Below are positions 10,103 through 19,605 of a stretch of DNA of 38,332 nt, piece after piece. A program made the translations under genes and the position numbers. Position 1 is the first letter of the stretch; each line of letters begins with the position of its first letter. The stretch spans positions 1-38,332 of the forward strand of contig JAIRUZ010000064.1 in the NCBI GenBank assembly GCA_031254115.1. Reading direction: 5' to 3'. Source of the DNA: Streptococcaceae bacterium (GTDB taxonomy: Bacteria > Bacillota > Bacilli > Lactobacillales > Streptococcaceae). The notes under the pieces are model-generated. The model was not told the origin of the DNA and made no database searches. It worked only from the letters and a program-made list of their open reading frames with translations.

Positions 10103-11737
10103 ATGCTTACAGTTTCAGATTTATCTTTGCGCTTCTCGGATCGCGAGCTTTTCAAAGACGTCAATATAAAATTCACACCAGGAAATTGCTACGGCTTGAT
10201 TGGCGCAAACGGTGCGGGGAAATCAACATTTTTGAAAATTCTCTCAGGTGACCTGACCCCAACAACAGGTCACGTGGGACTTGACCCGCACGAGCGACTT
10301 TCCGTTTTGCGACAAAATCACTATGATTACGAGGAAATGTCACCGATTGACGTTGTAATGATGGGCAATGCCCGTCTTTTTGAAGTCCGTGATGCGAAAG
10401 ACGCGCTTTATGCAAAAGAAGATTTTGATGAAGCGGACGGCGTGCTTGCGGCTGAGCTCGAAACCGAATTTGCAGAACTCGGAGGCTGGGAAGCCGAGAC
10501 GGATGCGGCGCAATTGCTTGAAAATCTCGGCATCGAATCCGCCAGACATTACGACCTCATGAACACGCTCACCGAAGGCGAACACGTGAAAGTCCTGCTC
10601 GCAAAAGCGCTTTTTGGCAAACCAGACGTCTTGCTGCTGGACGAGCCGACAAATGGTCTTGATATTCAGGCGATTTCTTGGCTGGAAAATTTCCTGATTA
10701 ACTTTGACAATACGGTTATCGTGGTCTCTCACGACCGACATTTCTTGAACAATGTCTGCACGTATATGGCGGATCTCGACTTTGGCAAAATCAAGCTGTA
10801 TCCAGGAAATTATGACTTTTGGAAAGAGTCGTCCGAGCTTGCGGCACGGCTTTTGGGTGATCAAAATCGCAAAGCCGAAGAAAAAATTGCCGAGCTCAAA
10901 GAATTTATTGCCCGCTTTTCAGCAAATGCGTCAAAATCCAAGCAAGCGACTTCGCGTAAAAAAATGCTTGACAAAATCGAAGTTGAAGAAATCGTGCCGT
11001 CAAGCCGCAAATATCCGTTTGTCAAATTTGACCAAGAACGCGAAGTCGGCAATGACGTGTTGAGCGTTGAAAATCTGTCCGTCAGCAGCGACGGCGAAAC
11101 AATTCTGAAAAATGTCAGCTTTATCTTAGCACCAGGTGACAAAGCGGCGTTTATCGGACAAAATGATATCCAGACAACGGCGCTTTTGCGCGCGGTTGCG
11201 GGCGATACGGACGGGCTTGATGTGACAGGCACCGTCAAATGGGGCGTGACGACGTCGCGGTCGTATTTGCCAAAAGACAACACGAAAGATTTCGACAGTG
11301 ACGCGGATATTTTGACGTGGCTGCGCGGTTTTGTGGAGCACAAAGAAGAAGACGACAACACGTTTTTGCGCGGCTTTTTGGGGCGCATGCTGTTTAAAGG
11401 CGACGATTCGTTGAAAAAGGTGCGCGTGCTCTCGGGAGGCGAAAAAGTCCGCGTGATGCTCTCGAAAATGATGCTGCAACGCCGCAACGTCTTGATTTTG
11501 GACGATCCGACCAATCACTTGGACTTGGAGTCAATTTCCAGCCTCAATGAAGGACTGACAAGCTTCAAGGGCTCGATGTTGTTTGCGTCGCACGACCACG
11601 AATTTATCCAGACGATTGCGAATCATATCATTGTGCTTTCGCCTGACGGCGTGATTGACCGCGTCAACGAAACGTACGATGATTTCCTTGAAAATAAAGA
11701 CGTTCAGAAGAAAGTGGCGGCATTGTGGGCGAAATAA
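10103..11737 (+). CDS. ABC-F family ATPase (YbiT/YkpA-like)
   Basis: two ABC modules: GANGAGKSTF, LLLDEPTNGLD, LSGGEKVRVMLSKMML, LILDDPTNHLD; no TM segments. Confidence 0.92.
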   Translation: MLTVSDLSLRFSDRELFKDVNIKFTPGNCYGLIGANGAGKSTFLKILSGDLTPTTGHVGLDPHERLSVLRQNHYDYEEMSPIDVVMMGNARLFEVRDAKDALYAKEDFDEADGVLAAELETEFAELGGWEAETDAAQLLENLGIESARHYDLMNTLTEGEHVKVLLAKALFGKPDVLLLDEPTNGLDIQAISWLENFLINFDNTVIVVSHDRHFLNNVCTYMADLDFGKIKLYPGNYDFWKESSELAARLLGDQNRKAEEKIAELKEFIARFSANASKSKQATSRKKMLDKIEVEEIVPSSRKYPFVKFDQEREVGNDVLSVENLSVSSDGETILKNVSFILAPGDKAAFIGQNDIQTTALLRAVAGDTDGLDVTGTVKWGVTTSRSYLPKDNTKDFDSDADILTWLRGFVEHKEEDDNTFLRGFLGRMLFKGDDSLKKVRVLSGGEKVRVMLSKMMLQRRNVLILDDPTNHLDLESISSLNEGLTSFKGSMLFASHDHEFIQTIANHIIVLSPDGVIDRVNETYDDFLENKDVQKKVAALWAK

Positions 11738-12525
11738 AACTGATTGCAACCGACATGGACGGGACGTTTTTGCGGACGGCGAGCGAGTATGACCGCGCGC
11801 GTTTCGGCAAAGTTCTTGCGCAGCTGACAGAAAAAGGGATTGTCATCTGTGCGGCTTCGGGTCGTCAGCAACTCGCACTTGATGCGCTGTTTGATGGCTT
11901 TGCAGCTGACATGGCGTTTGTCGCGGAAAATGGTGCCTTTGTCAGCTGCCGCGGTGCGCAGATTTTTGCGTCAACATTTAGCCGCGCGGAGCTGTCAGCG
12001 CTGATAGAAATTTTGCGTGCCAATCCGCTGATGACTGAGGACAAAATCCTATTGTCAGGGCGCAGCGGAACGTATGTGTTGCGCAGCTCGAAGCCGACGT
12101 ACGTCGCGAAAGTGCGCCGTTATTATGAAAACGTGCAGCTGTTTGATACGCTTGACGAAGTCAATGATGACATCTTCAAGCTCAATACGAATTTTCCGCC
12201 CGCGCAGGTAAAAGCGTGCGAGGACTGGCTCAATCGCGCCGCACCGTATGTGCACGCAACAACCACGGGCTTTGAGTCGATTGATATTATCCCCGTCGGC
12301 GTGGATAAAGCGACAGGCCTTGAGAAATTGGTGTCATTTCTCGGACTGACAGCTGAAAATGTGCTCGCTTTCGGCGACCAGATGAACGATCTGGAGATGC
12401 TGGGCTACGCTGGAACGGCGCTTGCCATGGAAAATGCGGTGCCTGCCATCAAAAAAATCGCTGATACTGTGATTGGCCTGAACACAGATGACGCCGTATT
12501 AGCAGAAATGGAGAAATTTGTATGA
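11725..12525 (+). CDS. Cof-type HAD-IIB hydrolase
   Basis: [25 protein letters not shown] start overlapping the ABC-F gene end. Confidence 0.88.
   Translation: MGEIKLIATDMDGTFLRTASEYDRARFGKVLAQLTEKGIVICAASGRQQLALDALFDGFAADMAFVAENGAFVSCRGAQIFASTFSRAELSALIEILRANPLMTEDKILLSGRSGTYVLRSSKPTYVAKVRRYYENVQLFDTLDEVNDDIFKLNTNFPPAQVKACEDWLNRAAPYVHATTTGFESIDIIPVGVDKATGLEKLVSFLGLTAENVLAFGDQMNDLEMLGYAGTALAMENAVPAIKKIADTVIGLNTDDAVLAEMEKFV
11992..12007. repeat. iterated palindrome, 1 mismatch, in Cof-type HAD gene
   Basis: CTGTCAGCGCTGATAG; reads LSALIE. Confidence 0.85.
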
Positions 12526-13514
12526 CTTATAAACTCGCAATTGACGCAATGGGCGGCGACAACGCGCCGCGCAGCATCATTGACGGCATAAAAATGAGCC
12601 TAGAAATGCAGGCGAATCTGGAATTTCACGTTTACGGCGACGTTGCGCAGCTGACAGAACTTGAAAATCTGCCGCAAGTTGTGCTGCACGCGACAAGCGA
12701 AATTATTGATTTTCATGACGAACCAGTCAAAGCCATTCGCAAGAAAAAAGACAGCTCGATGGTGCGCGCGCTCAAAGCAGTCAAAGACGGCGAGGCTGAC
12801 GCGGTTCTGTCAGCGGGCAATACGGGCGCATTTCTCGCGGGCGGTATGTTTATTGTCGGACGCTTGAGAAAAATTGAGCGCCCAGCGCTCATGAGCACGT
12901 TGCCAACGGCCGACGGCGCGGGTTTTGATATGCTTGACCTCGGTGCCAATGCAGAAAATAAAGCCGAGCACTTGCGCGATTATGCGATTTTGGGCAGTTT
13001 TTACGCGGAGAAAGTCCGTGGCGTGAAAAATCCGCGCGTGGCACTTTTGTCAAACGGCGCCGAAGAATCCAAAGGCTCACAGATGATTCTTGACGCGCAC
13101 AAACTTCTGTCAGCGCTGACAGAAATCAATTTTATCGGCAATATTGAGTCGCGTGACATTTTGACAGGCGCCGCAGACGTTGTCGTAGCTGACGGATTCA
13201 CAGGAAACGCTGTGTTGAAAGCCATTGAAGGCACCGCGAGCGTGCTCATGCACCAGATTAAAGACGGGATCCTAAACGGCAGCGTCCTCACAAAACTGGG
13301 CGGCGCGCTTGTCAAAGGCGAACTCGGAAAATTGCGCACAGCCATGAGTACAGATTCTGCTGGTGGCGCGCTGCTTGCTGGCGTGAAAGCTCCTGTCGTC
13401 AAGGCGCATGGCAATTCATCGCCCGAGGCGATTGCTGCAAGCATTCAGCAAATCCATAAAATCCTCGAAAGTCGTATGGTTGCCGCACTCACGGAGGCAT
13501 TTGACCATGAATAA
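12522..13514 (+). CDS. plsX: phosphate acyltransferase PlsX
   Basis: [35 protein letters not shown]. Confidence 0.95.
   Translation: MTYKLAIDAMGGDNAPRSIIDGIKMSLEMQANLEFHVYGDVAQLTELENLPQVVLHATSEIIDFHDEPVKAIRKKKDSSMVRALKAVKDGEADAVLSAGNTGAFLAGGMFIVGRLRKIERPALMSTLPTADGAGFDMLDLGANAENKAEHLRDYAILGSFYAEKVRGVKNPRVALLSNGAEESKGSQMILDAHKLLSALTEINFIGNIESRDILTGAADVVVADGFTGNAVLKAIEGTASVLMHQIKDGILNGSVLTKLGGALVKGELGKLRTAMSTDSAGGALLAGVKAPVVKAHGNSSPEAIAASIQQIHKILESRMVAALTEAFDHE
13105..13124. repeat. iterated palindrome (exact, 20-bp dyad) in plsX
   Basis: TTCTGTCAGCGCTGACAGAA; reads LSALTE. Confidence 0.9.
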
Positions 13515-13701
13515 ACATGAACTCACCGAGCGCTTGCGCAAAGAAACAGGCCTCGCCTTTTACACTCCCAAAATCCGCGAACGTGACTACACCGAACTCG
13601 AATTTCAAGACATGAAACGCGGCCTCCAAGCCGACATGCTCGACTACTCCGAAAAATATATCGACTATGAGGATAATGATAATCTCACTAAAGGAAAATA
13701 G
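13507..13701 (+). CDS. small acidic hypothetical protein, 64 aa, translationally coupled to plsX
   Basis: ATG 13507 lies 8 nt inside plsX end; followed by terminator. Confidence 0.65.
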   Translation: MNKHELTERLRKETGLAFYTPKIRERDYTELEFQDMKRGLQADMLDYSEKYIDYEDNDNLTKGK

Positions 13702-13708
13702 AAACATG

Positions 13709-13731
13709 AAGCTGGCACCCCCAGCTTTTTT
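13709..13731 (+). terminator. intrinsic terminator AAGCTGG/CCAGCTT plus T run
   Basis: 7-bp stem and poly-T. Confidence 0.8.
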
Positions 13732-13751
13732 GATGCCATCAAATTTTATAC

Positions 13752-13781
13752 TTGACAAACATGAGAATTGCGTGGTATTCT
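13752..13781 (+). promoter_or_regulatory. promoter TTGACA-N18-TATTCT with no CDS before the next terminator
   Basis: consensus -35, near-consensus -10. Confidence 0.65.
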
Positions 13782-13800
13782 GCGTTTGAATAAGTAATAC

Positions 13801-13826
13801 AAAGCTCGCATGTCGCGGGCTTTTTT
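13801..13826 (+). terminator. intrinsic terminator AAAGCTCGC-ATGTC-GCGGGCTTT plus Ts
   Basis: 9-bp stem (one G-T pair); T run merges into the zwf extended -10. Confidence 0.8.
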
Positions 13827-13840
13827 GTTATAATCAGTGC

Positions 13841-15331
13841 ATGACTTATCAAGTTTTGTTCACAATTTTTGGGGCGACGGGAGATTTAGCGTCGCGCAAG
13901 TTGTACCCGTCACTTTTTAGGCTTTATAAAAAAGGCGAGTTGGCGGAGAATTTTGCGGTGATTGGCACGGCACGGCGGGAATGGACGCACGATTACTATC
14001 GCGAGGTGGTTTTGCAATCGATTGCGGAGCTGATAACGAGCGACCACGAGGCGGCGATTTTTGCGTCTCATTTTTACTATCAGTCGCACGATGTGGGCGA
14101 TGCAGCGCATTATGAGACCTTGCGGCGTTTGGGTGAAACGCTTGCCAAGCAGTACCAAACGCAGGGCAATCAGATGTTTTTCCTTGCGATGGCGCCGCAT
14201 TTTTTTGGGACCATTGCGGAGCATTTAAAGTCGGAGAAAATTCTTACGGGTGCAGGTTTTGAGCGCATAGTGATTGAAAAGCCGTTTGGCGAATCGCTCG
14301 AGACGGCGACGAAGCTCAATGACAGTCTGACGCGCGTGTTTAGCGAAGATCAGATTTTCCGAATTGATCATTATTTGGGCAAGGAAATGATTCAGTCGGT
14401 GTCAGCGGTGCGTTTTGCAAATCAAATGTTTGAGTCGCTCTGGAACAATCGTCATATTGACAATGTGCAAATTACATTTGCGGAGGCGCTTGGCGTTGAG
14501 GATCGTGGTGGGTATTACGATACGGCCGGCGCGCTTAAAGATATGATTCAAAATCATGTGCTGCAAGTGCTGAGCTTAATTGCGATGGAAGAGCCCGAGG
14601 TTTTTGACGAGGCGCATATTGTTGCACAGAAGGTGAAAGCACTCAAGGCAATCAAAACCTACACGCTTGATGAGGCGCGGGAAAATTTTGTGCGCGGGCA
14701 ATATGCGGCTTCAAGCTTTAATCACAAAGAGTTTGCAGGTTACAAAGAGGAGCCGTTGGTTGCTGCGGATAGCCGCACCGAGACCTTTGCGGCTGGCAAA
14801 TTTGAGATTGACAATGCGCGTTGGGCGGGCGTTCCATTTTACGTGCGTTCGGGCAAACGGCTGACTGAAAAAGGCACGCGAATCAATATTGTCTTTAAGC
14901 CGGGTGGTAGCTCACTTTTTGAGCAGAATCTTGAAACGGCAAATATTCTCACGATTTACATTCAGCCGACTGAGGGATTTAGCTTGACGATGAATGGGAA
15001 AAAACTTGGACAAGGCTTCGAGATTGAGCCCGTGGTGCTGATGTATCGCCATGATAGCGCGTATCTCGGAAATTCGCCTGAGGCGTATGAGAAACTGTTT
15101 TTAGACGCGCTCAAGGGTGACGGGACGAATTTTAGTCATTGGGAAGAGGCAAAGCGCGCGTGGGAGCTGATTGATGTGATTCGCGCGGCGTGGGACGAAG
15201 ATGCGTCGCCAATTCCGCAGTATGCGGTTGGGACAATGGGACCACGCGCGGCGCATGAGTTACTCGCGCGCGATGGTCACTTTTGGCGCTGGACGCCTGA
15301 CGTGTGGTATCGTGAGCGCGGCTTGCTTTAA
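13841..15331 (+). CDS. zwf: glucose-6-phosphate dehydrogenase
   Basis: FGATGDLASRKLYPSLF, RIDHYLGKE, FYVRSGKRL. Confidence 0.96.
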   Translation: MTYQVLFTIFGATGDLASRKLYPSLFRLYKKGELAENFAVIGTARREWTHDYYREVVLQSIAELITSDHEAAIFASHFYYQSHDVGDAAHYETLRRLGETLAKQYQTQGNQMFFLAMAPHFFGTIAEHLKSEKILTGAGFERIVIEKPFGESLETATKLNDSLTRVFSEDQIFRIDHYLGKEMIQSVSAVRFANQMFESLWNNRHIDNVQITFAEALGVEDRGGYYDTAGALKDMIQNHVLQVLSLIAMEEPEVFDEAHIVAQKVKALKAIKTYTLDEARENFVRGQYAASSFNHKEFAGYKEEPLVAADSRTETFAAGKFEIDNARWAGVPFYVRSGKRLTEKGTRINIVFKPGGSSLFEQNLETANILTIYIQPTEGFSLTMNGKKLGQGFEIEPVVLMYRHDSAYLGNSPEAYEKLFLDALKGDGTNFSHWEEAKRAWELIDVIRAAWDEDASPIPQYAVGTMGPRAAHELLARDGHFWRWTPDVWYRERGLL

Positions 15332-15463
15332 AAAATTCAAGCACGCACAGAAATGATAGTCAAATACTTGCTAAATGCGACTGAATATGGTATGATAGTT
15401 AGGCACGTTATTTGAACGATTTTACAGAAATTCAAGACGAAATACAAAAAATAGGAGAAAATC

Positions 15464-15637
15464 ATGGCAGTACCAGCACGTCACACATCGACATCGAAGA
15501 AAAACAAACGCCGTACGCATTACAAAATGACAGCCCCTGAGGTAACATTTAATGAAGCGACAGGCGATTACAATCGCAGCCACCGTGTATCTTTGAAGGG
15601 TTACTACAAAGGCCGCAAGGTTACAAAAGAAGCGTAA
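15464..15637 (+). CDS. rpmF: 50S ribosomal protein L32 (zinc-ligand-free form), 57 aa
   Basis: [57 protein letters not shown] translated by hand; below the ORF-track length cutoff; RBS ATAGGAG. Confidence 0.95.
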   Translation: MAVPARHTSTSKKNKRRTHYKMTAPEVTFNEATGDYNRSHRVSLKGYYKGRKVTKEA

Positions 15638-15682
15638 TCGCGTTTTGGCGCGTCAGCGCTGACAAAAAGAAAGGAATTTATC

Positions 15683-15844
15683 ATGGCATCTGGAGTTCGT
15701 ACACACGTTATTCTTGAACACAAAGAATCTGGTGAGCGTCTGTATTTGACGCAAAAAAACAAACGTAACACACCTGACCGTCTTGAGCTTAAAAAATACA
15801 GCCCAAAACTTCGCAAAGTCGTAGCGTTTAAAGAAGTCAAATAA
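15683..15844 (+). CDS. rpmG: 50S ribosomal protein L33 (zinc-ligand-free form), 53 aa
   Basis: [53 protein letters not shown] translated by hand; RBS AAAGGAA. Confidence 0.95.
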   Translation: MASGVRTHVILEHKESGERLYLTQKNKRNTPDRLELKKYSPKLRKVVAFKEVK

Positions 15845-15852
15845 AAAATAAT

Positions 15853-15876
15853 CTTGTCAGCTCTGACAGGATTTTT
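15853..15876 (+). terminator. rpmG terminator built from the CTGTCAG/CTGACAG arms (CTTGTCAGCTCTGACAGG plus Ts)
   Basis: 8-bp stem followed by ATTTTTT. Confidence 0.8.
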
Positions 15877-16118
15877 TGTTGCGATGGGAGACTCTACAGA
15901 GTGTCAAAACTTTTTGTCAGGCAAAAATGGAAGCATTAAGCCAGTTTTTTGATATACTAATTAAGTTGCTTCTTCGTTTTGTCCAGCAGCGCTGTTTAAA
16001 AAGTGCATCAAAGAAGGGAAAATCGGTGGTTCTCTAGCCCAAGTAATTTTCAGACTTGACGGGAGCTTGCGACGAACTTTCAGGACATCAATTTCATTTT
16101 ACAGCTGGAGGAGCTTTC

Positions 16119-17900
16119 ATGAAGAATTTTCAAAAACTGGTCATCACTTTTGCCATCGCAATCGCGGCGCTTTTGTTGTCCTTTGTTTTCGGGCAACCGT
16201 TTGCTGCGCAAGTGCTCGTGTCAGTCGCGGGGAGTTTTCTTGCGCTGACAATGGCCATCGAAATGGTCAAAACCTTGCGCAGCGGCCGTTATGGCGTCGA
16301 TTTGCTGGCAATTACGGCGATTATTGCAACGCTGCTCGTTGGCGAAATCTGGGCGGCGCTGATTATTATTGTGATGCTGGTCGGCGGCGAATCGCTTGAA
16401 GATTATGCGGCAAATGTCGCACACCGAAATTTGACAGCTTTGCTTGAAAAATCGCCTGATACTGCGAATGTCAGACGAAATGGCGAATTAATCAGCGTTC
16501 CTGTGACCGAGGTCAAAATTGGAGAAACGCTGTTGATTAAGCCACTTGAAGTCGTGCCAATTGACGGGAAATTACTGTCCGAGCATGCGACGCTTGACGA
16601 GGCGAGTTTGACAGGCGAATCGCGGCCGTATGAGCTGACAGCGGGCGCAGAAGTGCTCTCTGGCGCGCTCAATCAGGCGACGGCGTTTGACATGGAAACG
16701 ACAGAGCTTGCAAACGATTCGCAGATTCAAAAAATTGTGCATTTGGTCAAAGACGCCGAATCGCAGCCTGCAACTTTTGTCAGGCTGGCGGATCGCTACG
16801 CTGTGCCATTTACGCTAATTGCATATGTTATCGCGGGGATTGCATTTGCTCTGACGCGCGATCCCAGACGTATTGCGGAAGTTTTGGTGGTTGCAAGCCC
16901 GTGTCCGTTGATTCTCGCGGCGCCAATCGCGTTTGTGTCGGGTATGTCGCGTGCTTCAAAAGCGGGCATTTTGATAAAAAATGGCACTGTGATTGAAAAG
17001 CTTGCGACGGCGCGCTCCATTTTCTTGGATAAAACAGGCACGATTACCTCAGGCAAACTCAAAGTTGCGCGTGTCAATGTCTGGCCAGGCACGACAGAAA
17101 CTGAGCTGCTTGAGTATGTGTATTCGCTTGAGCGCGTAAGCAATCATATTTTGGCGAAGGCTGTATCCGCATTTTGCGAGAAGCATCAGATCAAGCGCGT
17201 GATTCCACAAGCGCTGACAGAAATTCCTGGGATGGGCGTGACGGGCGAAGTGGCTGGCGACACGATAAAAATCGGACGCAAAGCATTTGCCAATACACCT
17301 GAGTCGGTCAATTATGATACCGCATTTTACGTGTCTAAAAATGACGAATTTATTGGCAGCATTGTTTTTGACGACAAAATCCGTGACGACGCGACGTCTG
17401 TCATTTCTGAGCTGCACACGCTGGGCGTTGAAAAAGTTACGATGCTCACGGGCGATTCAGAAAAAACGGCGCAACGCGTGGCAAAAGAGGTTGGCATTGA
17501 TACTGTTTATGCGCAGCTCATGCCTGACGAGAAGCTCGCGCATATCAAAAATGAAACCCTCAAACCAACGATTATGGTCGGCGACGGGATTAATGACGCG
17601 CCAGCGCTTGCGCTTGCTGACGTTGGCATTGCGATGGGAATCGGTGAAAATACGGTGGCGTCTGAGACGGCGGATCTTGTCCTTTTGAAAAATGAAATTT
17701 CGGCCGTGCCCCGTAGTATCCACATCAGTCGTGATACGCTTAAAATTGCGCGCCAAGCCGTCGGCATTGGCATCGCCATCTGTGTTGTGCTCATGCTCGT
17801 TGCAGCGCTCGGCATTATCCCAGCGACCGTCGGCGCACTCCTTCAAGAAGTCGTTGACACCGTTTCGATTTTTTACGCCCTGCGTGCTCTGCGCGGATAA
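16119..17900 (+). CDS. heavy-metal-translocating P1B-type ATPase lacking an N-terminal metal-binding domain
   Basis: FLDKTGTITSGKL, ASPCPLILAAP, LTGESRPYEL, GDGINDAPALALADVGIAMG; RBS GGAGGAG before ATG 16119. Confidence 0.92.
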   Translation: MKNFQKLVITFAIAIAALLLSFVFGQPFAAQVLVSVAGSFLALTMAIEMVKTLRSGRYGVDLLAITAIIATLLVGEIWAALIIIVMLVGGESLEDYAANVAHRNLTALLEKSPDTANVRRNGELISVPVTEVKIGETLLIKPLEVVPIDGKLLSEHATLDEASLTGESRPYELTAGAEVLSGALNQATAFDMETTELANDSQIQKIVHLVKDAESQPATFVRLADRYAVPFTLIAYVIAGIAFALTRDPRRIAEVLVVASPCPLILAAPIAFVSGMSRASKAGILIKNGTVIEKLATARSIFLDKTGTITSGKLKVARVNVWPGTTETELLEYVYSLERVSNHILAKAVSAFCEKHQIKRVIPQALTEIPGMGVTGEVAGDTIKIGRKAFANTPESVNYDTAFYVSKNDEFIGSIVFDDKIRDDATSVISELHTLGVEKVTMLTGDSEKTAQRVAKEVGIDTVYAQLMPDEKLAHIKNETLKPTIMVGDGINDAPALALADVGIAMGIGENTVASETADLVLLKNEISAVPRSIHISRDTLKIARQAVGIGIAICVVLMLVAALGIIPATVGALLQEVVDTVSIFYALRALRG

Positions 17901-17904
17901 TAAA

Positions 17905-18019
17905 CTTGTTTCGTCACCCGCTTTGCTTTTGAAGGCTAACTCAGCTTTGCGTTTATTTACTCGTCGCATGCGCCGAGCGCTAAAGCGTGGTTAGACGAAA
18001 AAGCAGGGTGAAGAAACAG
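17905..18019. repeat. long imperfect inverted repeat with nested inner stem
   Basis: outer arms TGTTTCGTCACCC / GGGTGAAGAAACA, inner arms CTAAC..GCTTTGCG / CGCTAAAGC..GTTAG. Confidence 0.6.
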
Positions 18020-18027
18020 ATTCAATA

Positions 18028-18057
18028 AAAAAAGCGTCTAAATTCGGACGCTTTTTT
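18028..18057. terminator. bidirectional terminator AAAAAGCGTC...GACGCTTTTTT
   Basis: strong stem with flanking A/T tracts between convergent genes. Confidence 0.85.
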
Positions 18058-18757
18058 AGATGAAATAAGGCACGCTTATAAAAAGTAAAAAGAGGACGCA
18101 GAGGACAATCGCTGCACCTTGGCGAAATTTCAGGGGAATGAAGCGCGCGTAATCTTTCGGCGCAAAAATAGTTCCTAGAAGCGCGCCGCCGATTGCGCCG
18201 CCGATATGCCCGATAATCGAAATGTGCGCTTGGAAAAAATTCAGGAAAACAACCAAAATGATAAGTGCGACAAAGCCGCGGCTGACTTCTCGAATACGCG
18301 GATCGCTCGTGAAATAACCAAGCGCTGCAATTGCGCCAAACACGCCGAAGATAGCCGAAGAAGCGCCCGCTGACAGACTGCTTGGATTGAGCGCAAACAC
18401 CGCCGCATTGGCAAAAATACTGGACAAAAAATAAATCAGCACAAAGCGCACGCTCCCAAAAATTTGCTCAATCAAACGGCCAATGATAAATAAAATCAGC
18501 AGATTTCCGAGCACATGTCCCCAGCTGTAATGCACGAAAACAGGCGTTATCAGCCGCCAGAGCGTCGCAGGACTTTGCAGCATGCCGTAGCCGAAAATGC
18601 CGCCCGCAGACCAGATACTGTAGGCATCTCCGACTTTCGTGCCAAACGTCATCAGCTGAGCCAGCCAGTAAAGCAGCGTCACGCCAACAATCACGTAAGT
18701 TGCCAAATGTTGGCGCTTGTATTTGAGCTCAAGCGCCCCGCGGATAAAATCATTCAT
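18056..18757 (-). CDS. rhomboid family intramembrane serine protease
   Basis: multi-TM; GASSAIFGVFGA and HIGGAIGG. Confidence 0.92.
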   Translation of the reverse strand: MNDFIRGALELKYKRQHLATYVIVGVTLLYWLAQLMTFGTKVGDAYSIWSAGGIFGYGMLQSPATLWRLITPVFVHYSWGHVLGNLLILFIIGRLIEQIFGSVRFVLIYFLSSIFANAAVFALNPSSLSAGASSAIFGVFGAIAALGYFTSDPRIREVSRGFVALIILVVFLNFFQAHISIIGHIGGAIGGALLGTIFAPKDYARFIPLKFRQGAAIVLCVLFLLFISVPYFI

Positions 18758-19265
18758 TTGTAAATACTTTCTGCACCCGCACGTCATGCGCTTGCGCGGG
18801 AAATTCTAGTCGTTGAAAATCGTAACCCAAGGATACCGTATCGCCCTTAAAAACAGCTAAATATCGGTCGTAATAACCGCCGCCAAAGCCAATGCGCTGA
18901 TTGTCAAAATTCCACGCAAGCCCAGGCACGAGAATCAAATCAGGCGTTTCAGGCGTGCCAGAAACAGGCTCTATCAGCCCTCCTTTTGATTCGCTGAGTG
19001 CGCCGTCAGCCGACAGAAATGCCAATCGCCGCTCGGGCAAGCATTTTGGCAATAACCAGATTTTTGTGTCATCCCTCCAAAGCGCGCGCGTGTCAAACTC
19101 AAACGGCAACGGATAAAATGCGGCAATTTTGTGCGCGCGCTGATAAATTTCTGATTCTGTCAGCGCTGACAGAATTTTTGCGTCTATTTTTTCCTTGTCA
19201 GAGCTTACAGAGAACACTGTCAGCTGGCGTTTCATGTCCTCACGTATTCGCGCTTTCATTTCCAT
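18750..19265 (-). CDS. 5-formyltetrahydrofolate cyclo-ligase
   Basis: LILVPGLAWNFDNQRIGFGGGYYDRYLA; start taken as ATG 19265. Confidence 0.92.
   Translation of the reverse strand: MEMKARIREDMKRQLTVFSVSSDKEKIDAKILSALTESEIYQRAHKIAAFYPLPFEFDTRALWRDDTKIWLLPKCLPERRLAFLSADGALSESKGGLIEPVSGTPETPDLILVPGLAWNFDNQRIGFGGGYYDRYLAVFKGDTVSLGYDFQRLEFPAQAHDVRVQKVFTNE
19154..19175. repeat. iterated palindrome (exact, 22-bp dyad) in 5-FTHF cyclo-ligase gene
   Basis: ATTCTGTCAGCGCTGACAGAAT; reads LSALTE on minus strand. Confidence 0.9.
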
Positions 19266-19321
19266 TAACAATATGATACAATAAAGTTGTAATTTTTGTA
19301 AGATTTTGAGTCGGCGCGAGC

Positions 19322-19361
19322 CTCCTTTAGATTTCCAAAAGTTTCAAATAAAATAAAGGAG
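19322..19361 (+). promoter_or_regulatory. candidate SD-sequestering hairpin in the cold-shock gene leader (CTCCTTTA 19322-19329 / TAAAGGAG 19354-19361)
   Basis: perfect 8-nt complementarity between leader and Shine-Dalgarno. Confidence 0.5.
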
Positions 19362-19371
19362 AGTGCTTCAA

Positions 19372-19572
19372 ATGGCTCAAGGTACAGTAAAGTGGTTTAA
19401 CGCCACTAAAGGTTTCGGTTTCATCACAACAGAAGATGGCAAAGACGTTTTCGTTCATTTCTCAGCAATTCAAGGCGACGGCTTCAAAACCCTCGACGAT
19501 GGTCAAAAAGTAACGTTTGATCTCGAAGACGGCGAGCGCGGCCCACAAGCAGTGAATGTTTTCAAAGCGTAA
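19372..19572 (+). CDS. cold shock protein (CspA family)
   Basis: [34 protein letters not shown]. Confidence 0.97.
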   Translation: MAQGTVKWFNATKGFGFITTEDGKDVFVHFSAIQGDGFKTLDDGQKVTFDLEDGERGPQAVNVFKA

Positions 19573-19580
19573 GCAAAAGA

Positions 19581-19603
19581 AAATCCGGATTTCCGGATTT
19601 TTT
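19581..19603 (+). terminator. intrinsic terminator AAATCCGGA/TCCGGATTT plus Ts
   Basis: 9-bp stem. Confidence 0.85.
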
Positions 19604-19605
19604 GT

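Noticed and set aside
15464-15844. rpmF-rpmG as remnants or pseudogenes because they are missing from the ORF track
   Set aside because: They are complete but shorter than the track's length cutoff.
15949-16118. Assigning the P-ATPase leader to a known metal riboswitch
   Set aside because: Could not align it to yybP-ykoY or NiCo consensus by eye; left as an unexplained leader.
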